DNA of 64,000 nt. Source: an uncultured Duodenibacillus sp. GTDB lineage: Bacteria; Pseudomonadota; Gammaproteobacteria; Burkholderiales; Burkholderiaceae_F. The DNA lies in NCBI GenBank assembly GCA_944390745.1, contig CALXQK010000002.1, positions 1-64,000 of the forward strand. The letters are read 5' to 3'. A program made the translations under genes and the position numbers. The notes beneath the pieces are model-generated. The model did not search any database. It was not told where the DNA came from and worked only from the letters and a program-made list of their open reading frames with translations. This document shows positions 18,008 to 26,306 of this stretch, piece by piece (within the stretch, counting starts at the first letter, position 1; each line of letters starts with the position of its first letter).

Positions 18008-18673
18008 ATGAGCCAGGAGCTGGTCATCGAAGATCTGGTCGTGGGCGAGGGCCCTGAAGCCAGAAGCGGCATGCGCGTGAGCGTGCACTATGCGGGGCGC
18101 CTTGAGGACGGCACTCAATTTGATTCGAGCTACGAGCGCGGCATGCCGTTTTCGTTTGATCTCGGCGCCGGTCAGGTGATCGCGGGCTGGGACATGGGCG
18201 TAAGCGGCATGCGCGTGGGCGGCAAGCGCCGTCTGGTCATTCCCGCGGAGTACGGCTATGGCGAACACGGCGCAGGCGGAGTGATTCCGCCCAATGCAAC
18301 GCTCATCTTTGAGGTGGAGCTCCTTGAGGTTGAGGAGCTTCCGCAGCCCGGCGAGCTCGTCATTGAGGAGGTGGTTGCGGGCGAGGGCGTTGAGGCGGTT
18401 GCCGGCAAAACCGTCTCGGTGCACTACACGGGGCGCCTTGAGGACGGCACGGTCTTTGACTCGAGCTACGAGCGCGGCGAGCCCATCGAGTTCCCGCTTG
18501 GCTCCGGCATGGTGATCCCGGGCTGGGAGATGGGCATCAACGGCATGAAGGTGGGCGGCAAGCGCAAGCTCATCATCCCGTTCAACCTTGCCTACGGTCC
18601 GCGCGGCTATCCGGGCGTCATCCCGCCCTACGCCACGCTGATCTTTGACGTGGAGCTCGTGGGCGTGCGCTAA
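18008..18673 (+). CDS. tandem two-domain FKBP-type peptidyl-prolyl isomerase
   Basis: The protein has 221 residues and consists of two complete FKBP domains, residues about 1-110 and 111-221. Each has the [20 protein letters not shown] stretch, the tryptophan loop (GWDMGVSGM / GWEMGINGM), the tyrosine loop ([10 protein letters not shown] / [10 protein letters not shown]) and IPPxATLIF. The family residues used for catalysis and FK506 binding (Tyr, Phe-Asp, Trp, Tyr) are present in both. No signal peptide is seen, so it should be cytoplasmic. ATG 18008 follows AAGGA at 10 bases. It is transcribed divergently from the trp operon and ends at a perfect terminator. Beta-proteobacterial cytoplasmic FKBPs are normally single-domain. 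Confidence 0.93.
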   Translation: MSQELVIEDLVVGEGPEARSGMRVSVHYAGRLEDGTQFDSSYERGMPFSFDLGAGQVIAGWDMGVSGMRVGGKRRLVIPAEYGYGEHGAGGVIPPNATLIFEVELLEVEELPQPGELVIEEVVAGEGVEAVAGKTVSVHYTGRLEDGTVFDSSYERGEPIEFPLGSGMVIPGWEMGINGMKVGGKRKLIIPFNLAYGPRGYPGVIPPYATLIFDVELVGVR

Positions 18674-18703
18674 AGGCGCATTTTTCCCGACCCTTCCACA
18701 TGA

Positions 18704-18739
18704 TTGAGCCTGCGGCAGCGTCGTCTGCCGCAGGCTCAA
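18704..18739. terminator. bidirectional terminator, 15-base perfect stem
   Basis: TTGAGCCTGCGGCAG (18704-18718) and CTGCCGCAGGCTCAA (18725-18739) are perfect complements around a 6-base loop, followed by TTGTTTT. It ends the FKBP gene and probably the convergent flavoprotein gene. Confidence 0.88.
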
Positions 18740-18827
18740 ATTGTTTTAACGGTCTTGGGATGCGGCGCACCCGGAGATGGCGGGCGGCGTGCCCGCGCCC
18801 CCGGGGCGCCGAACGAACCCCGGGCTG

Positions 18828-20357
18828 TCAGCTCCAGGGCTTCTGGGCCGCGGCCTGCTGGCCTGCGATGCGGCCGTTGATGAGCGCGTCGGCCGTGCCG
18901 CACGAGCCAAGGCGCACGGCGCCGTGCACGCCGCCCGTGGCCTCGCCGGCGGCGTAAAGCCCCTCGATCAGATGGCCGTCGACGTGGTAGACCTGCGCCT
19001 TTTCATTGGTGTAGAGCCCGCCCATGCAGTGGTGGATCTTGGGCGACATGCGCGCAACGTACCAGGGGCCCGTCTCGAGCTTTCTGGCCTTGGCGTTGAC
19101 CGGGCGGCCGACCGGGTCCTTGCCGGTTTCAACGGACTTGTTCATCTCGGCAATCGTCTGCTTGAGGGCGTCGGCCGGGATGCGGAACTTTGCTGCGAGC
19201 TCGTCGAGCGTCTTGAATTCAAACACCACGCCGCGCTCGAGTTGGCGCTTAAGCATGCCCGGGCGGATTTCGGCAAAGGAGGCCGCCGTGCCTGCGTCGC
19301 CGATGGCGAGGCATTCGTGCCCCTGGTTGAGGCGCTCAAGGATGGCAAGCGAGCGCACCTTGCGGTTGGCCAGTTCGTTGACGAATCGCTTTCCCGTGGT
19401 GCCGTCAACCCAGACGCCGAACATCGACACGTGGCCCGACCAGGCAAAGCCGATGCCGAAGCCCTTTTCATCGGGCGAGGTCTGCGGCAGGATCTGGATC
19501 TGGTCGGCCTGGATGACGTGCGCGCCGATGGACATGGCGGCGCGCCAGCCTTCAGACGTCGCTCCGGGCTGGTTTGTGGTGTCGAACTTCGACGTGAGCT
19601 TCGGGTCGTAGATCTGGCGGAACTGCGCGTCTGCCGAGAAGCCGCCGTAGCAAAGCACAAGGCCGCGGCGGGCGGCGATGTACTTCACCTTGCCGGAGTT
19701 TTTGTCGGGGAAGCGGTAGCCCTCGCGAACCTTGACGCCGACCACGCGGCCGGCGTCATTGACGATGATCTCGTCCATGATCGTGCGCAGCCGCGGCTTG
19801 ACGCCGAGCCTGGCCAGGGCGGCAAGCTCCTTGTTGACGATTTCAGAGCCCGAGCCGTTGATCGTAAAGAGGCTGCGCGGCACCGTGTGGCCGCCCTCCT
19901 GCTTGATGTTCTTGTCCTGGTACTGAACGCCGAGCTCATCGACGGTCCACTGGTAGGTGGCAAGCGCCGCGTTGCAAAGCGCCCGCACCTTCTCGGGGTG
20001 GTTCATCGCATTGCCCGCCTTGATCATGTCCTGCATCATCAGTTTGGGCGAATCCTTGATGCCGAGCTTCTTTTGCAGAGGCGAGCCGGGAACGGCGAGA
20101 ATGCCGCCGTTGATGGCGGAGTTTCCGCCGGCCACGCGCATCTTTTCCAGAATGACGACGCTTGCGCCCACCTTCTTTGCTTCATAGGCGGCGGCCAGGC
20201 CGGCAAAGCCCGAGCCGACGATAACCACGTCAACGGACTCATCCCACCTGGCAGGGATCTTGGTTGATGCCGACAGCCAGGACGGAATGCTCGAGGCTGC
20301 CGAGGCGGCGGCCAGAATCTGGACGAATCCGCGACGGCTCAATTTGGTGAAGGACAT
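18828..20357 (-). CDS. exported FAD-dependent fumarate-reductase-like flavoprotein (Tat signal)
   Basis: The N-terminus MSFTKLSRRGFVQILAAASA carries a twin-arginine signal, so the 510-residue enzyme should be folded with FAD and exported to the periplasm. The FAD-binding fold is VDVVIVGSGFAGLAAAYEAK (from about residue 43). Fumarate-reductase residues are conserved: HHCMGG near the C-terminus and HGAVRLGSCGTADALINGR, matching His504 and Arg544 of Shewanella FccA. There is no heme domain, so electrons must come from a separate cytochrome. GGAGAG precedes the ATG 20357. A LysR gene lies just upstream. The actual substrate (fumarate, urocanate or another enoate) cannot be read from sequence. Confidence 0.88.
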   Translation of the reverse strand: MSFTKLSRRGFVQILAAASAASSIPSWLSASTKIPARWDESVDVVIVGSGFAGLAAAYEAKKVGASVVILEKMRVAGGNSAINGGILAVPGSPLQKKLGIKDSPKLMMQDMIKAGNAMNHPEKVRALCNAALATYQWTVDELGVQYQDKNIKQEGGHTVPRSLFTINGSGSEIVNKELAALARLGVKPRLRTIMDEIIVNDAGRVVGVKVREGYRFPDKNSGKVKYIAARRGLVLCYGGFSADAQFRQIYDPKLTSKFDTTNQPGATSEGWRAAMSIGAHVIQADQIQILPQTSPDEKGFGIGFAWSGHVSMFGVWVDGTTGKRFVNELANRKVRSLAILERLNQGHECLAIGDAGTAASFAEIRPGMLKRQLERGVVFEFKTLDELAAKFRIPADALKQTIAEMNKSVETGKDPVGRPVNAKARKLETGPWYVARMSPKIHHCMGGLYTNEKAQVYHVDGHLIEGLYAAGEATGGVHGAVRLGSCGTADALINGRIAGQQAAAQKPWS

Positions 20358-20439
20358 GATGATCTCTCCTCTTGGTTGGTGACGTGCTGCGGGAACAACA
20401 CTGTGCGCCGATTCTAGAAAGGGAGGGTTCGTCGCAGCC

Positions 20440-20468
20440 TTCTGCAACAGGCTAAACGTTTTGCAGAA
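20440..20468. promoter_or_regulatory. inverted repeat upstream of flavoprotein gene, possible LysR operator
   Basis: TTCTGCAA (20440-20447) and TTGCAGAA (20461-20468) are perfect 8-base arms with a 13-base spacer. The site is 83-111 bases upstream of the flavoprotein start and just after the LysR stop codon, a sensible position for an activator. Confidence 0.5.
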
Positions 20469-20484
20469 ACTGAAAAACGAAGTC

Positions 20485-21441
20485 CTAGAGAGTTTCCGGG
20501 TCAATGCCCAGAATGCGGAAGCCCTCCCTGCGGCGCGCATCAATTTCCTGCGTTGCGCGATGCGCGTACCAGGCGGCGAAGGCGCCTGCCACAGTCTGCG
20601 GTCCGCTTTCGCGGCGCACGGCGATGCAGTAGTCCCAGTAGTCCCGGTGCCAGCCGTCGAGCACCGGAACGAGCAGCCCCGAGCGAAGCTCGTCGAGCAC
20701 CATGCCGAGCGGGATGTCAAGTCCGATGCCGAAGCCCCTCAGGACGGCGTCCTTGATGTTGAGCATGTCGTGGTGAAAGACGATATGCCGCCAGACGACG
20801 GGGCGGCGCTCTCCCCGCAAAACGAGGTGCGTGGCCACCGGGAAGTGTTCGCCGGTCTTGAGAATGAGGTCGTGTCGGCGCAGCTCCTGCGGGGCGTGCG
20901 GCGTCCCGTGCCTGCGCAGATACGCCGGGCAGGCCAGCGGCATGGTGAAGGCATGCATGGCGGGGTAAATGACGAGATCCTCGCGGCTGGGGGTGTAGGG
21001 AAGGAATGCGACGTCGATGTCGCGGCGCAGCAGCTCCTCGACGCCCTTTTCAATCGAGGCCTCAATGACGACGTGCGGGGCGATTGCGCGGTATTCGGCA
21101 AGCTGCGCGTTGAGATAAAAGCGCCCGATGCCCACCGGAGTGGAGAGCCGCACCACATGGCGCATCGACTTCGTCGTGCCGAGGAAGACTTCAAAGTCCC
21201 TCCAGGCGGGCAGCGCCTTTCGGAGCGCGGCGAGAACCTCGCCTCCGGCCGGGGTCGGCGCAAGCGGGCGCGCCGCGCGGCAGATCAAGTCTTCCCCGTA
21301 GGCCTGCTCAAGCCGTGCGAGAAGCCGGCTGGCCTTGCTGACGCTGAGGTCAAGTTCAATGGCCGCCCGTGAAAGACTGCCCGTGCGTGCGACGGATTCA
21401 AACACCTGCCATGCGGTGAGGTTGGAAAGCAAGGGATGCAT
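20485..21441 (-). CDS. LysR-family transcriptional regulator
   Basis: An N-terminal winged HTH (AWQVFESVARTGSLSRAAIEL, SVSKASRLLARLEQAYG, residues about 8-60) is followed by a LysR substrate-binding domain (residues about 90-300). The 318-residue length is normal. ATG 21441 (MHPLLSNLTAWQVFE) is chosen by alignment to the family; GTG 21462 would add seven residues. The gene is directly upstream of the flavoprotein on the same strand, with an inverted repeat in the gap, so it most likely controls that gene. It is distantly similar to the LysR protein at 23462-24523 (both share GELVAVLDGWHR/LLVPVLDGWHR-type C-terminal strands). Confidence 0.9.
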   Translation of the reverse strand: MHPLLSNLTAWQVFESVARTGSLSRAAIELDLSVSKASRLLARLEQAYGEDLICRAARPLAPTPAGGEVLAALRKALPAWRDFEVFLGTTKSMRHVVRLSTPVGIGRFYLNAQLAEYRAIAPHVVIEASIEKGVEELLRRDIDVAFLPYTPSREDLVIYPAMHAFTMPLACPAYLRRHGTPHAPQELRRHDLILKTGEHFPVATHLVLRGERRPVVWRHIVFHHDMLNIKDAVLRGFGIGLDIPLGMVLDELRSGLLVPVLDGWHRDYWDYCIAVRRESGPQTVAGAFAAWYAHRATQEIDARRREGFRILGIDPETL

Positions 21442-21593
21442 GGAAACGGCAGCGGCACGCAAGAAACATCAGTGCATGCGAGTGAGGATTGTCCGGCACG
21501 TGCCCGACAGCCGCCACCGGATGCGCCTTCATGAGGGCGTGCGTTCGACGACAGGAAGGATGACTGCATTTTATGGGCGCCGCAGCCGGAGAG

Positions 21594-21640
21594 GAAAAAA
21601 ACGCCAGACCGCTGCTCCTGTGGTGGTTTCGGCCTGGCGT
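21594..21640 (-). terminator. terminator of the second flavoprotein gene
   Basis: On the minus strand ACGCCAG...CTGGCGT (arms 21634-21640 and 21601-21607) is followed by seven T. It lies 80 bases after the stop at 21720. Confidence 0.75.
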
Positions 21641-21719
21641 ACGAGGGGAGAAAGTGCGGGACCCGTGCCGCGAAAGCCTGGCAAGGCCGCCAGGCCTTCC
21701 GGGGAGTGGTCAGGAAGCC

Positions 21720-23228
21720 CTAGACGGGTTTTTCCCTTGCGGCATTGGCGCCGGTGATGCGCCCGTAGACCGTCGCCATGGAAATGCCGCTGATGCCGCC
21801 GCCGCCCAGGTTGCACTGGTAGGCGAGGTGGCCCGTGACGTCGCCCGCGGCGTAAAGGCCGGGGACCGGCCTGGCGCGGGTGTCCATCACCTGGCCCTCG
21901 GCATTGATTTCAATGCCGGAGTACGAGGTGTAGATGCGCGGGCCGCACTCAAAGGCGTAGAAGGGCGGCTTGTCGATGGCTGCCAGAAGCGCCTTGCGTC
22001 CGAGGACGCTGTCCCTGCCCTTTGCAACGTCGGCGTTGTACTTCTCGATCGTGGCCTTGAGCTGGGCGGCGTCGATCTTTTCGCCCTTGGCAAGGGCTTC
22101 GATCGAGTCGTACTTGTTGACCACCTCGGTGGTGAACATGGGCTTGAGGCAGCCATCCTTGAAAGCCTCGTAGGTCTTGCTGTCAAACACCCAGTCAGCC
22201 AGCTTGATGCCCTTTTCGGTCATCTTGTGGCAGGCGGCAAGATAGCCCTTGCTTTCGTCTTCAAAGCGCAGGCCCTTCTTGTCGACGACAATGAGCGGCG
22301 CCTCGGTCATCGGAAGCCCCATGGACTGGCCCTTGTGCGTGCCGACAAAGAGCATGTTCATGCCGAAGCCGTTGGTTTCGACGATCATGTTCGCGCCGAG
22401 ACTCAAGGCCGCGACGATGCCGTCGCCCGTATTGAGCCTGGAGCCCAGGGATGGCGTGCCGGCAAGGTACGGATGGAAGCGCTTGACGAGCTCCGGACTG
22501 TTGGCAAAGCCGCCCGTGGCAAGAATGACGCCGCGCCGCGCGCGGATGTTGAGAATCCTGCCCCCGGCATCCTTGACCTGGGCGCCAACCACGCGCACGC
22601 CGAGCGTCGGTTCGCCCGTGGCGGTGATGAGGCCCGTAAGCTGGGTCTGCATCTCAATGACGGCGCCCATCTTCTGCGCCTGTTTGGCAAGCGTGTCGAT
22701 CAGGACGGGCGAGCCCTTCTTGTAGCCGGGGGCGACGTAGTGCACGCGCTTGCGGTTGCCGATGCCCTGCACGGGATTGGGCATGAAGCGCACGCCGTAC
22801 TTCTCAAGCCAGTGCATGCCGTCGATGCCCTCGTTGTAGACGCGGCGCACGACGCGCGTGTCGCGCTTGATGAAGCGGTGCGCCTTGACGCCGCGGTCCA
22901 CCGAATCCTTCCAGTTGATTTCAATCGAGTCCTCGATGCCGGCCTTCTTCTGGATTTCCGTTCCGCCGATGTAGTAGCCGCTGCCGCTCATGGCCGTGTG
23001 GCCGCCGCAGAAGGCGGCCTTTTCGCAGACGAGCACCTCGGCCTTGTTCTCACGGGCGGAAATGGCCGCGCAAAGGCCCGCCTGGCCCGCACCGAAAATA
23101 AGCACGTCGGTCGTTCTGTCCCAGGTGATGTTCTCAGCGGGCTTCCCCGCTGCAGCCATCACGCTGCCCGTACCGGCCGTCAGGGCCGCACCTGCCGCAG
23201 AGATAAGAAAATGCCGTCTTGTTGTCAT
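21720..23228 (-). CDS. exported FAD-dependent oxidoreductase with atypical active site
   Basis: The N-terminus MTTRRHFLISAAGAALTAG looks like a Tat or Sec signal, followed by DVLIFGAGQAGLCAAISA for FAD binding (from about residue 41). The fold and C-terminal LYAAGDVTGHLAYQCN, GGGGISGISMATVYGRITG place it in the fumarate reductase/succinate dehydrogenase flavoprotein superfamily, 502 residues. However, the His of the HHTMGG motif is replaced (IYTSYSGIEIN) and the catalytic Arg of HGANRLGG is absent. It should therefore act on another substrate. There is no heme domain. It is divergent from a LysR gene, with a palindrome in the 233-base gap. A terminator follows. Confidence 0.86.
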   Translation of the reverse strand: MTTRRHFLISAAGAALTAGTGSVMAAAGKPAENITWDRTTDVLIFGAGQAGLCAAISARENKAEVLVCEKAAFCGGHTAMSGSGYYIGGTEIQKKAGIEDSIEINWKDSVDRGVKAHRFIKRDTRVVRRVYNEGIDGMHWLEKYGVRFMPNPVQGIGNRKRVHYVAPGYKKGSPVLIDTLAKQAQKMGAVIEMQTQLTGLITATGEPTLGVRVVGAQVKDAGGRILNIRARRGVILATGGFANSPELVKRFHPYLAGTPSLGSRLNTGDGIVAALSLGANMIVETNGFGMNMLFVGTHKGQSMGLPMTEAPLIVVDKKGLRFEDESKGYLAACHKMTEKGIKLADWVFDSKTYEAFKDGCLKPMFTTEVVNKYDSIEALAKGEKIDAAQLKATIEKYNADVAKGRDSVLGRKALLAAIDKPPFYAFECGPRIYTSYSGIEINAEGQVMDTRARPVPGLYAAGDVTGHLAYQCNLGGGGISGISMATVYGRITGANAAREKPV

Positions 23229-23370
23229 GTCAGCTCCTTGCGTGGCGCTGCAGGCCTTCCGGAGTCGTTTGCCTGAAAGCCGCAGGATTCTTGAAGAGCC
23301 CGCACCCGGGCAGGGGCGTCGCCGCCGATGCTGCGGGAGCGTTCCTCAAATCCAGTTTATGATTTTTATT

Positions 23371-23384
23371 CCTGAAATATCAGG
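23371..23384. promoter_or_regulatory. small dyad CCTGA-N4-TCAGG in divergent promoter region
   Basis: CCTGAAATATCAGG is a perfect 5-base dyad with an AT-rich centre, 17 bases before the larger palindrome. It may be a secondary regulator site or part of a promoter. Confidence 0.35.
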
Positions 23385-23400
23385 GGTTTTAATGCAAGTA

Positions 23401-23421
23401 AACTTGACGAATCGTCAAGTT
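23401..23421. promoter_or_regulatory. perfect palindromic operator between LysR and flavoprotein genes
   Basis: AACTTGACGA and TCGTCAAGTT are perfect 10-base arms around a single A. The core TGACGAATCGTCA has the T-N11-A layout of LysR boxes. It lies 40 bases before the LysR ATG and 173 bases before the flavoprotein start, a typical autoregulatory and activating site. Confidence 0.75.
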
Positions 23422-23461
23422 CTGCTGTCGCGCACTGATCGACGCCGCAAGAGGAGGAGGC

Positions 23462-24523
23462 ATGGCGAAGGGCGTGTTTTCAAACGCATCGGTCTGGAGG
23501 GTTCTCCTCTTGATGGGCGACGGACGTTCGCTCACCGCCGCGGCGCAAGAGACGGGGCAGGAACTGTCGTCGGCCTCCAAGGCGATCTCCCGGCTGGAGG
23601 AGGGGCTTGGCGTTGCGCTCGTGGACCGGCACCAGCGCCCGGTGCGGCTCACCCGGGAGGCCCTGCGGCTTCTTCCCCATATGAGGGAGCTTGCGGCCGC
23701 GCAGCAGGCGATTGCCTCGGAGGCGCGCCGCATGCGGCGCGCTGCTCGAGCCGTGATCCGGGTGTCGCTTCCTCCCGGATCCTTCAACCAGAACAAGGTT
23801 CGGGCGTTTCGAGCCTACGAGACCGCGCACCCGGGCGTGCGCATCGAGGCGATGGCTGACTACGGTCATGAGGCGCTGCTGCGCGGAGAGATCGATGTGG
23901 CGGCCGTCTCCTACCGGCTCGAGCATGACGAACTGGCCGTTTTCCCGCTCGGCGTGTGCGCGAATCTTCCGCTGGCCTCCCCCGAGTATCTGGCGCGCCG
24001 CGGAACGCCTCATGAGCCGGAGGAGCTGACCGGTCATACGCTTTTGCTGGTTCGCCGCAGCCATGTGCCTTTGTGCGAGACGCTCTATCGCGCCGACGAG
24101 GCCTTCAGTCTCACGCAGATGCGGCGCTTTCGCCTCGCTGCGGCTTCACCGGCGGACCGGCCGGTGCGGCTGCTTGAGCAAATTCCAGTGCAGACGGCTC
24201 CGCAGTGCGTGATTTCAAGCTATTCCCCAACCCTGATGTCGGCGCTGCAGGGGCAGGGCATCGCCGTGGACCTCGCGCTCGGCATGGCTGCAGATCGGCT
24301 GAAAAACGGCGAGCTCGTTGCGGTTCTTGACGGCTGGCACCGGCAGTCCTGGCGAAAGTCCCTTGTCGTTCGCCGCAGGGATCTGCAGGAAAAGCCCTGG
24401 ATACGGGACTTTGCCGGATGGTACCGCAATTTTGATCCTGCGCATTCGCGCAGGCAGTGGACCCGCTGGTACCGGCACTTCGGCGTGGGGCTGAGCTGCG
24501 TGCGCCCGGAGCTTGAGTGCTGA
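23462..24523 (+). CDS. LysR-family transcriptional regulator divergent from flavoprotein gene
   Basis: The 353-residue protein has a LysR-type HTH at its N-terminus (WRVLLLMGDGRSLTAAAQET, SSASKAISRLEEGLGVALVDR) and a substrate-binding domain from about residue 95. GAGGAGG lies directly before ATG 23462. A C-terminal extension after residue about 315 (HSRRQWTRWYRHFG) is longer than usual. Divergence from the exported flavoprotein and the shared palindrome argue that it responds to that enzyme's substrate. The ligand is unknown. Confidence 0.9.
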   Translation: MAKGVFSNASVWRVLLLMGDGRSLTAAAQETGQELSSASKAISRLEEGLGVALVDRHQRPVRLTREALRLLPHMRELAAAQQAIASEARRMRRAARAVIRVSLPPGSFNQNKVRAFRAYETAHPGVRIEAMADYGHEALLRGEIDVAAVSYRLEHDELAVFPLGVCANLPLASPEYLARRGTPHEPEELTGHTLLLVRRSHVPLCETLYRADEAFSLTQMRRFRLAAASPADRPVRLLEQIPVQTAPQCVISSYSPTLMSALQGQGIAVDLALGMAADRLKNGELVAVLDGWHRQSWRKSLVVRRRDLQEKPWIRDFAGWYRNFDPAHSRRQWTRWYRHFGVGLSCVRPELEC

Positions 24524-24551
24524 GCGGGGGAGCACCGGAAACAGGAAAAAA

Positions 24552-24590
24552 AGGCGCCGCAGAGGAGGCCTTGCGGCCGGCGCGGCGCCT
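24552..24590. terminator. bidirectional terminator between LysR and permease genes
   Basis: GGCGCCGC (24553-24560) and GCGGCGCC (24582-24589) form a perfect stem with an A7 run on the left and TGTTT on the right. Confidence 0.7.
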
Positions 24591-24613
24591 GTTTGCGGAG
24601 CGCACCAGGCGCT

Positions 24614-26104
24614 CTAGACGATGTAGGGAAGCGCGTACAAAAAGAGGGCGATCAGGCACGCCGCCGCCACGATGATGCGCCAGATCAGATACTCGCGGTC
24701 CATGGCGGCGGCCTCGGCGGGATCCTGCGGCAGGTCGAGCGCCCCGGTGGCTGAAAGCTCAGGCGTCTCGGGCGCGGCCGCCCCCGAGCCTCGCGTGCAC
24801 CACCAGTAGATGGCCAGGCCCAGCACGCACCAGACGATGCCGGTGACGAAGGCGCTCGTCTCAAGCTGCGTCATCATGTACAGGTAGATCAGCGCCGAAA
24901 CAGGAGCGCCCACGGCGACAAAGGGCGCCTTGTAGGTGCGCGTCAGGTCCGGACGGCGCCGCCGCAGCGCCCAGGCCGCGAGAATGCCGATCACGTAGTA
25001 GAAAAGATCGGCAAAAAGCGACAGCGATGCGATGTAGATGAGCGAGTCGGTCGCCACAAGCGCCATGGTCAGAAGCCCGAGCGTGATGATGGCGACATAG
25101 GGCGTCTGAAAGCGGCCGGTGCGGGCAAAGATGCGCGGCATCACGCCGTCTCTGGCCATGGTGAAGAGATAGCGCGGGATGGTGGCGATGGCCGCGTTCA
25201 TCGTGGAAAAGTCTCCGCCGAAGGCAATGCCTGCGGCAAGAAGCGCAAGCGGCAGCCCCAGAATGCCCGCGGCCTTCATGGCCTCGGCATAGGGCGCCTG
25301 GGCGGTGGAAAGCGCTGCCAGACTCTGCGCGGGCGTGATGGCAAGCAGGTACCACTGAAAGAGGGCGTTGACGGCAAACACGACGAAGGGCGCAAGAAAC
25401 AGCGCGCGCGGAATGTTGATGCGCGGGTACTTGATCTCCTCGCCCATGGCCACGCAGGCCTCAAATCCGGCAAAGCACCACCAGATCATGCACACGCCCG
25501 CGGCAAAGCTCATCTCCGCATCCCGGGGAAGAAAGGACGGCGCCTCTACGAAGTTGGGCAGGTTGATGTTGGGAATCATGGTGAGAAACCAGATTGCCGC
25601 CACGCCCCAGAAAAAGAACATGAAGCCGTTTTGCAGCCGTCCGGCAATGCGCACGCCGCAGACGTTGGCGATGATGAAAAGCGCGGTCACCGCCACGGCA
25701 AGCGCCACGTCGGAAATGGGAAGCGCGATGTCGAAGGCCGCCAGAAGCGTTCGGAAGTAGTACGAAAAGGCGAGCGCCTCGCCTCCGGTGACCGCCACCA
25801 GGGAGATGATGAAGTTCCAGCCTGCCAGAACGCCTGCGGCGCGGCCGATTCCGAGGGAGGCGAACTGATAGGTGCCCCCGGCGTAGGGAAGCATGGCGCC
25901 CATCTCCGCATAAAGAAGCGCCGGATAGACGCTGATCAGAAGCGCGGCGATGGTGGCCAGAATGACCGACGGGCCCATGTAGCCCACGACATTGGAGCCG
26001 ACGGTAAAAAGACCTACGCCGATCACCGAGCCCGCGGTGATGGTGATGGCCTCGCGCAGGCCGAAGCTGCGCCGCAGGCCGCAGGTGCCTTCGGAGGATG
26101 ACAT
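24614..26104 (-). CDS. APC-superfamily amino acid permease
   Basis: A polytopic membrane protein of 496 residues with about 12 hydrophobic segments plus one at the C-terminus. The first helix holds ITITAGSVIGVGLFTVGSN, the APC consensus substrate-binding unwound helix with Gly-Ser-x-Ile-Gly. The conserved FxGFEA segment (CFAGFEACVAMGEEIKYPR) follows at helix 6. The substrate cannot be assigned from sequence. ATG 26104 is chosen because upstream codons encode a polar, non-homologous stretch; GGGAG lies 11 bases before it. The last helix after residue about 460 follows a Pro/Ala-rich linker, which is unusual for the family. Confidence 0.9.
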   Translation of the reverse strand: MSSSEGTCGLRRSFGLREAITITAGSVIGVGLFTVGSNVVGYMGPSVILATIAALLISVYPALLYAEMGAMLPYAGGTYQFASLGIGRAAGVLAGWNFIISLVAVTGGEALAFSYYFRTLLAAFDIALPISDVALAVAVTALFIIANVCGVRIAGRLQNGFMFFFWGVAAIWFLTMIPNINLPNFVEAPSFLPRDAEMSFAAGVCMIWWCFAGFEACVAMGEEIKYPRINIPRALFLAPFVVFAVNALFQWYLLAITPAQSLAALSTAQAPYAEAMKAAGILGLPLALLAAGIAFGGDFSTMNAAIATIPRYLFTMARDGVMPRIFARTGRFQTPYVAIITLGLLTMALVATDSLIYIASLSLFADLFYYVIGILAAWALRRRRPDLTRTYKAPFVAVGAPVSALIYLYMMTQLETSAFVTGIVWCVLGLAIYWWCTRGSGAAAPETPELSATGALDLPQDPAEAAAMDREYLIWRIIVAAACLIALFLYALPYIV

Positions 26105-26226
26105 CGTTTTTTTTCTCCCTGGTTCTTGTTGTCCTGATCCGGCAGCGCAGCCGACGCTCCGGTCGAAGGAGGCCAATTGTGGCGCATTTCCCCGGGGATG
26201 GGAAAGACCGGGGCTGGACGCGGGCG

Positions 26227-26272
26227 AAAAAAAAACGGCTGCCCCCGCGCCGTGGGCGCGAAAAGGGCAGCC
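26227..26272 (-). terminator. terminator of fbp
   Basis: On the minus strand GGCTGCCC (complement of 26265-26272) pairs with GGGCAGCC (complement of 26237-26244), followed by nine T. It lies 35 bases after the fbp stop. Confidence 0.85.
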
Positions 26273-26306
26273 AGCCGCCGGGTCGATTGCGCGCAGCGCC
26301 GCTGCG

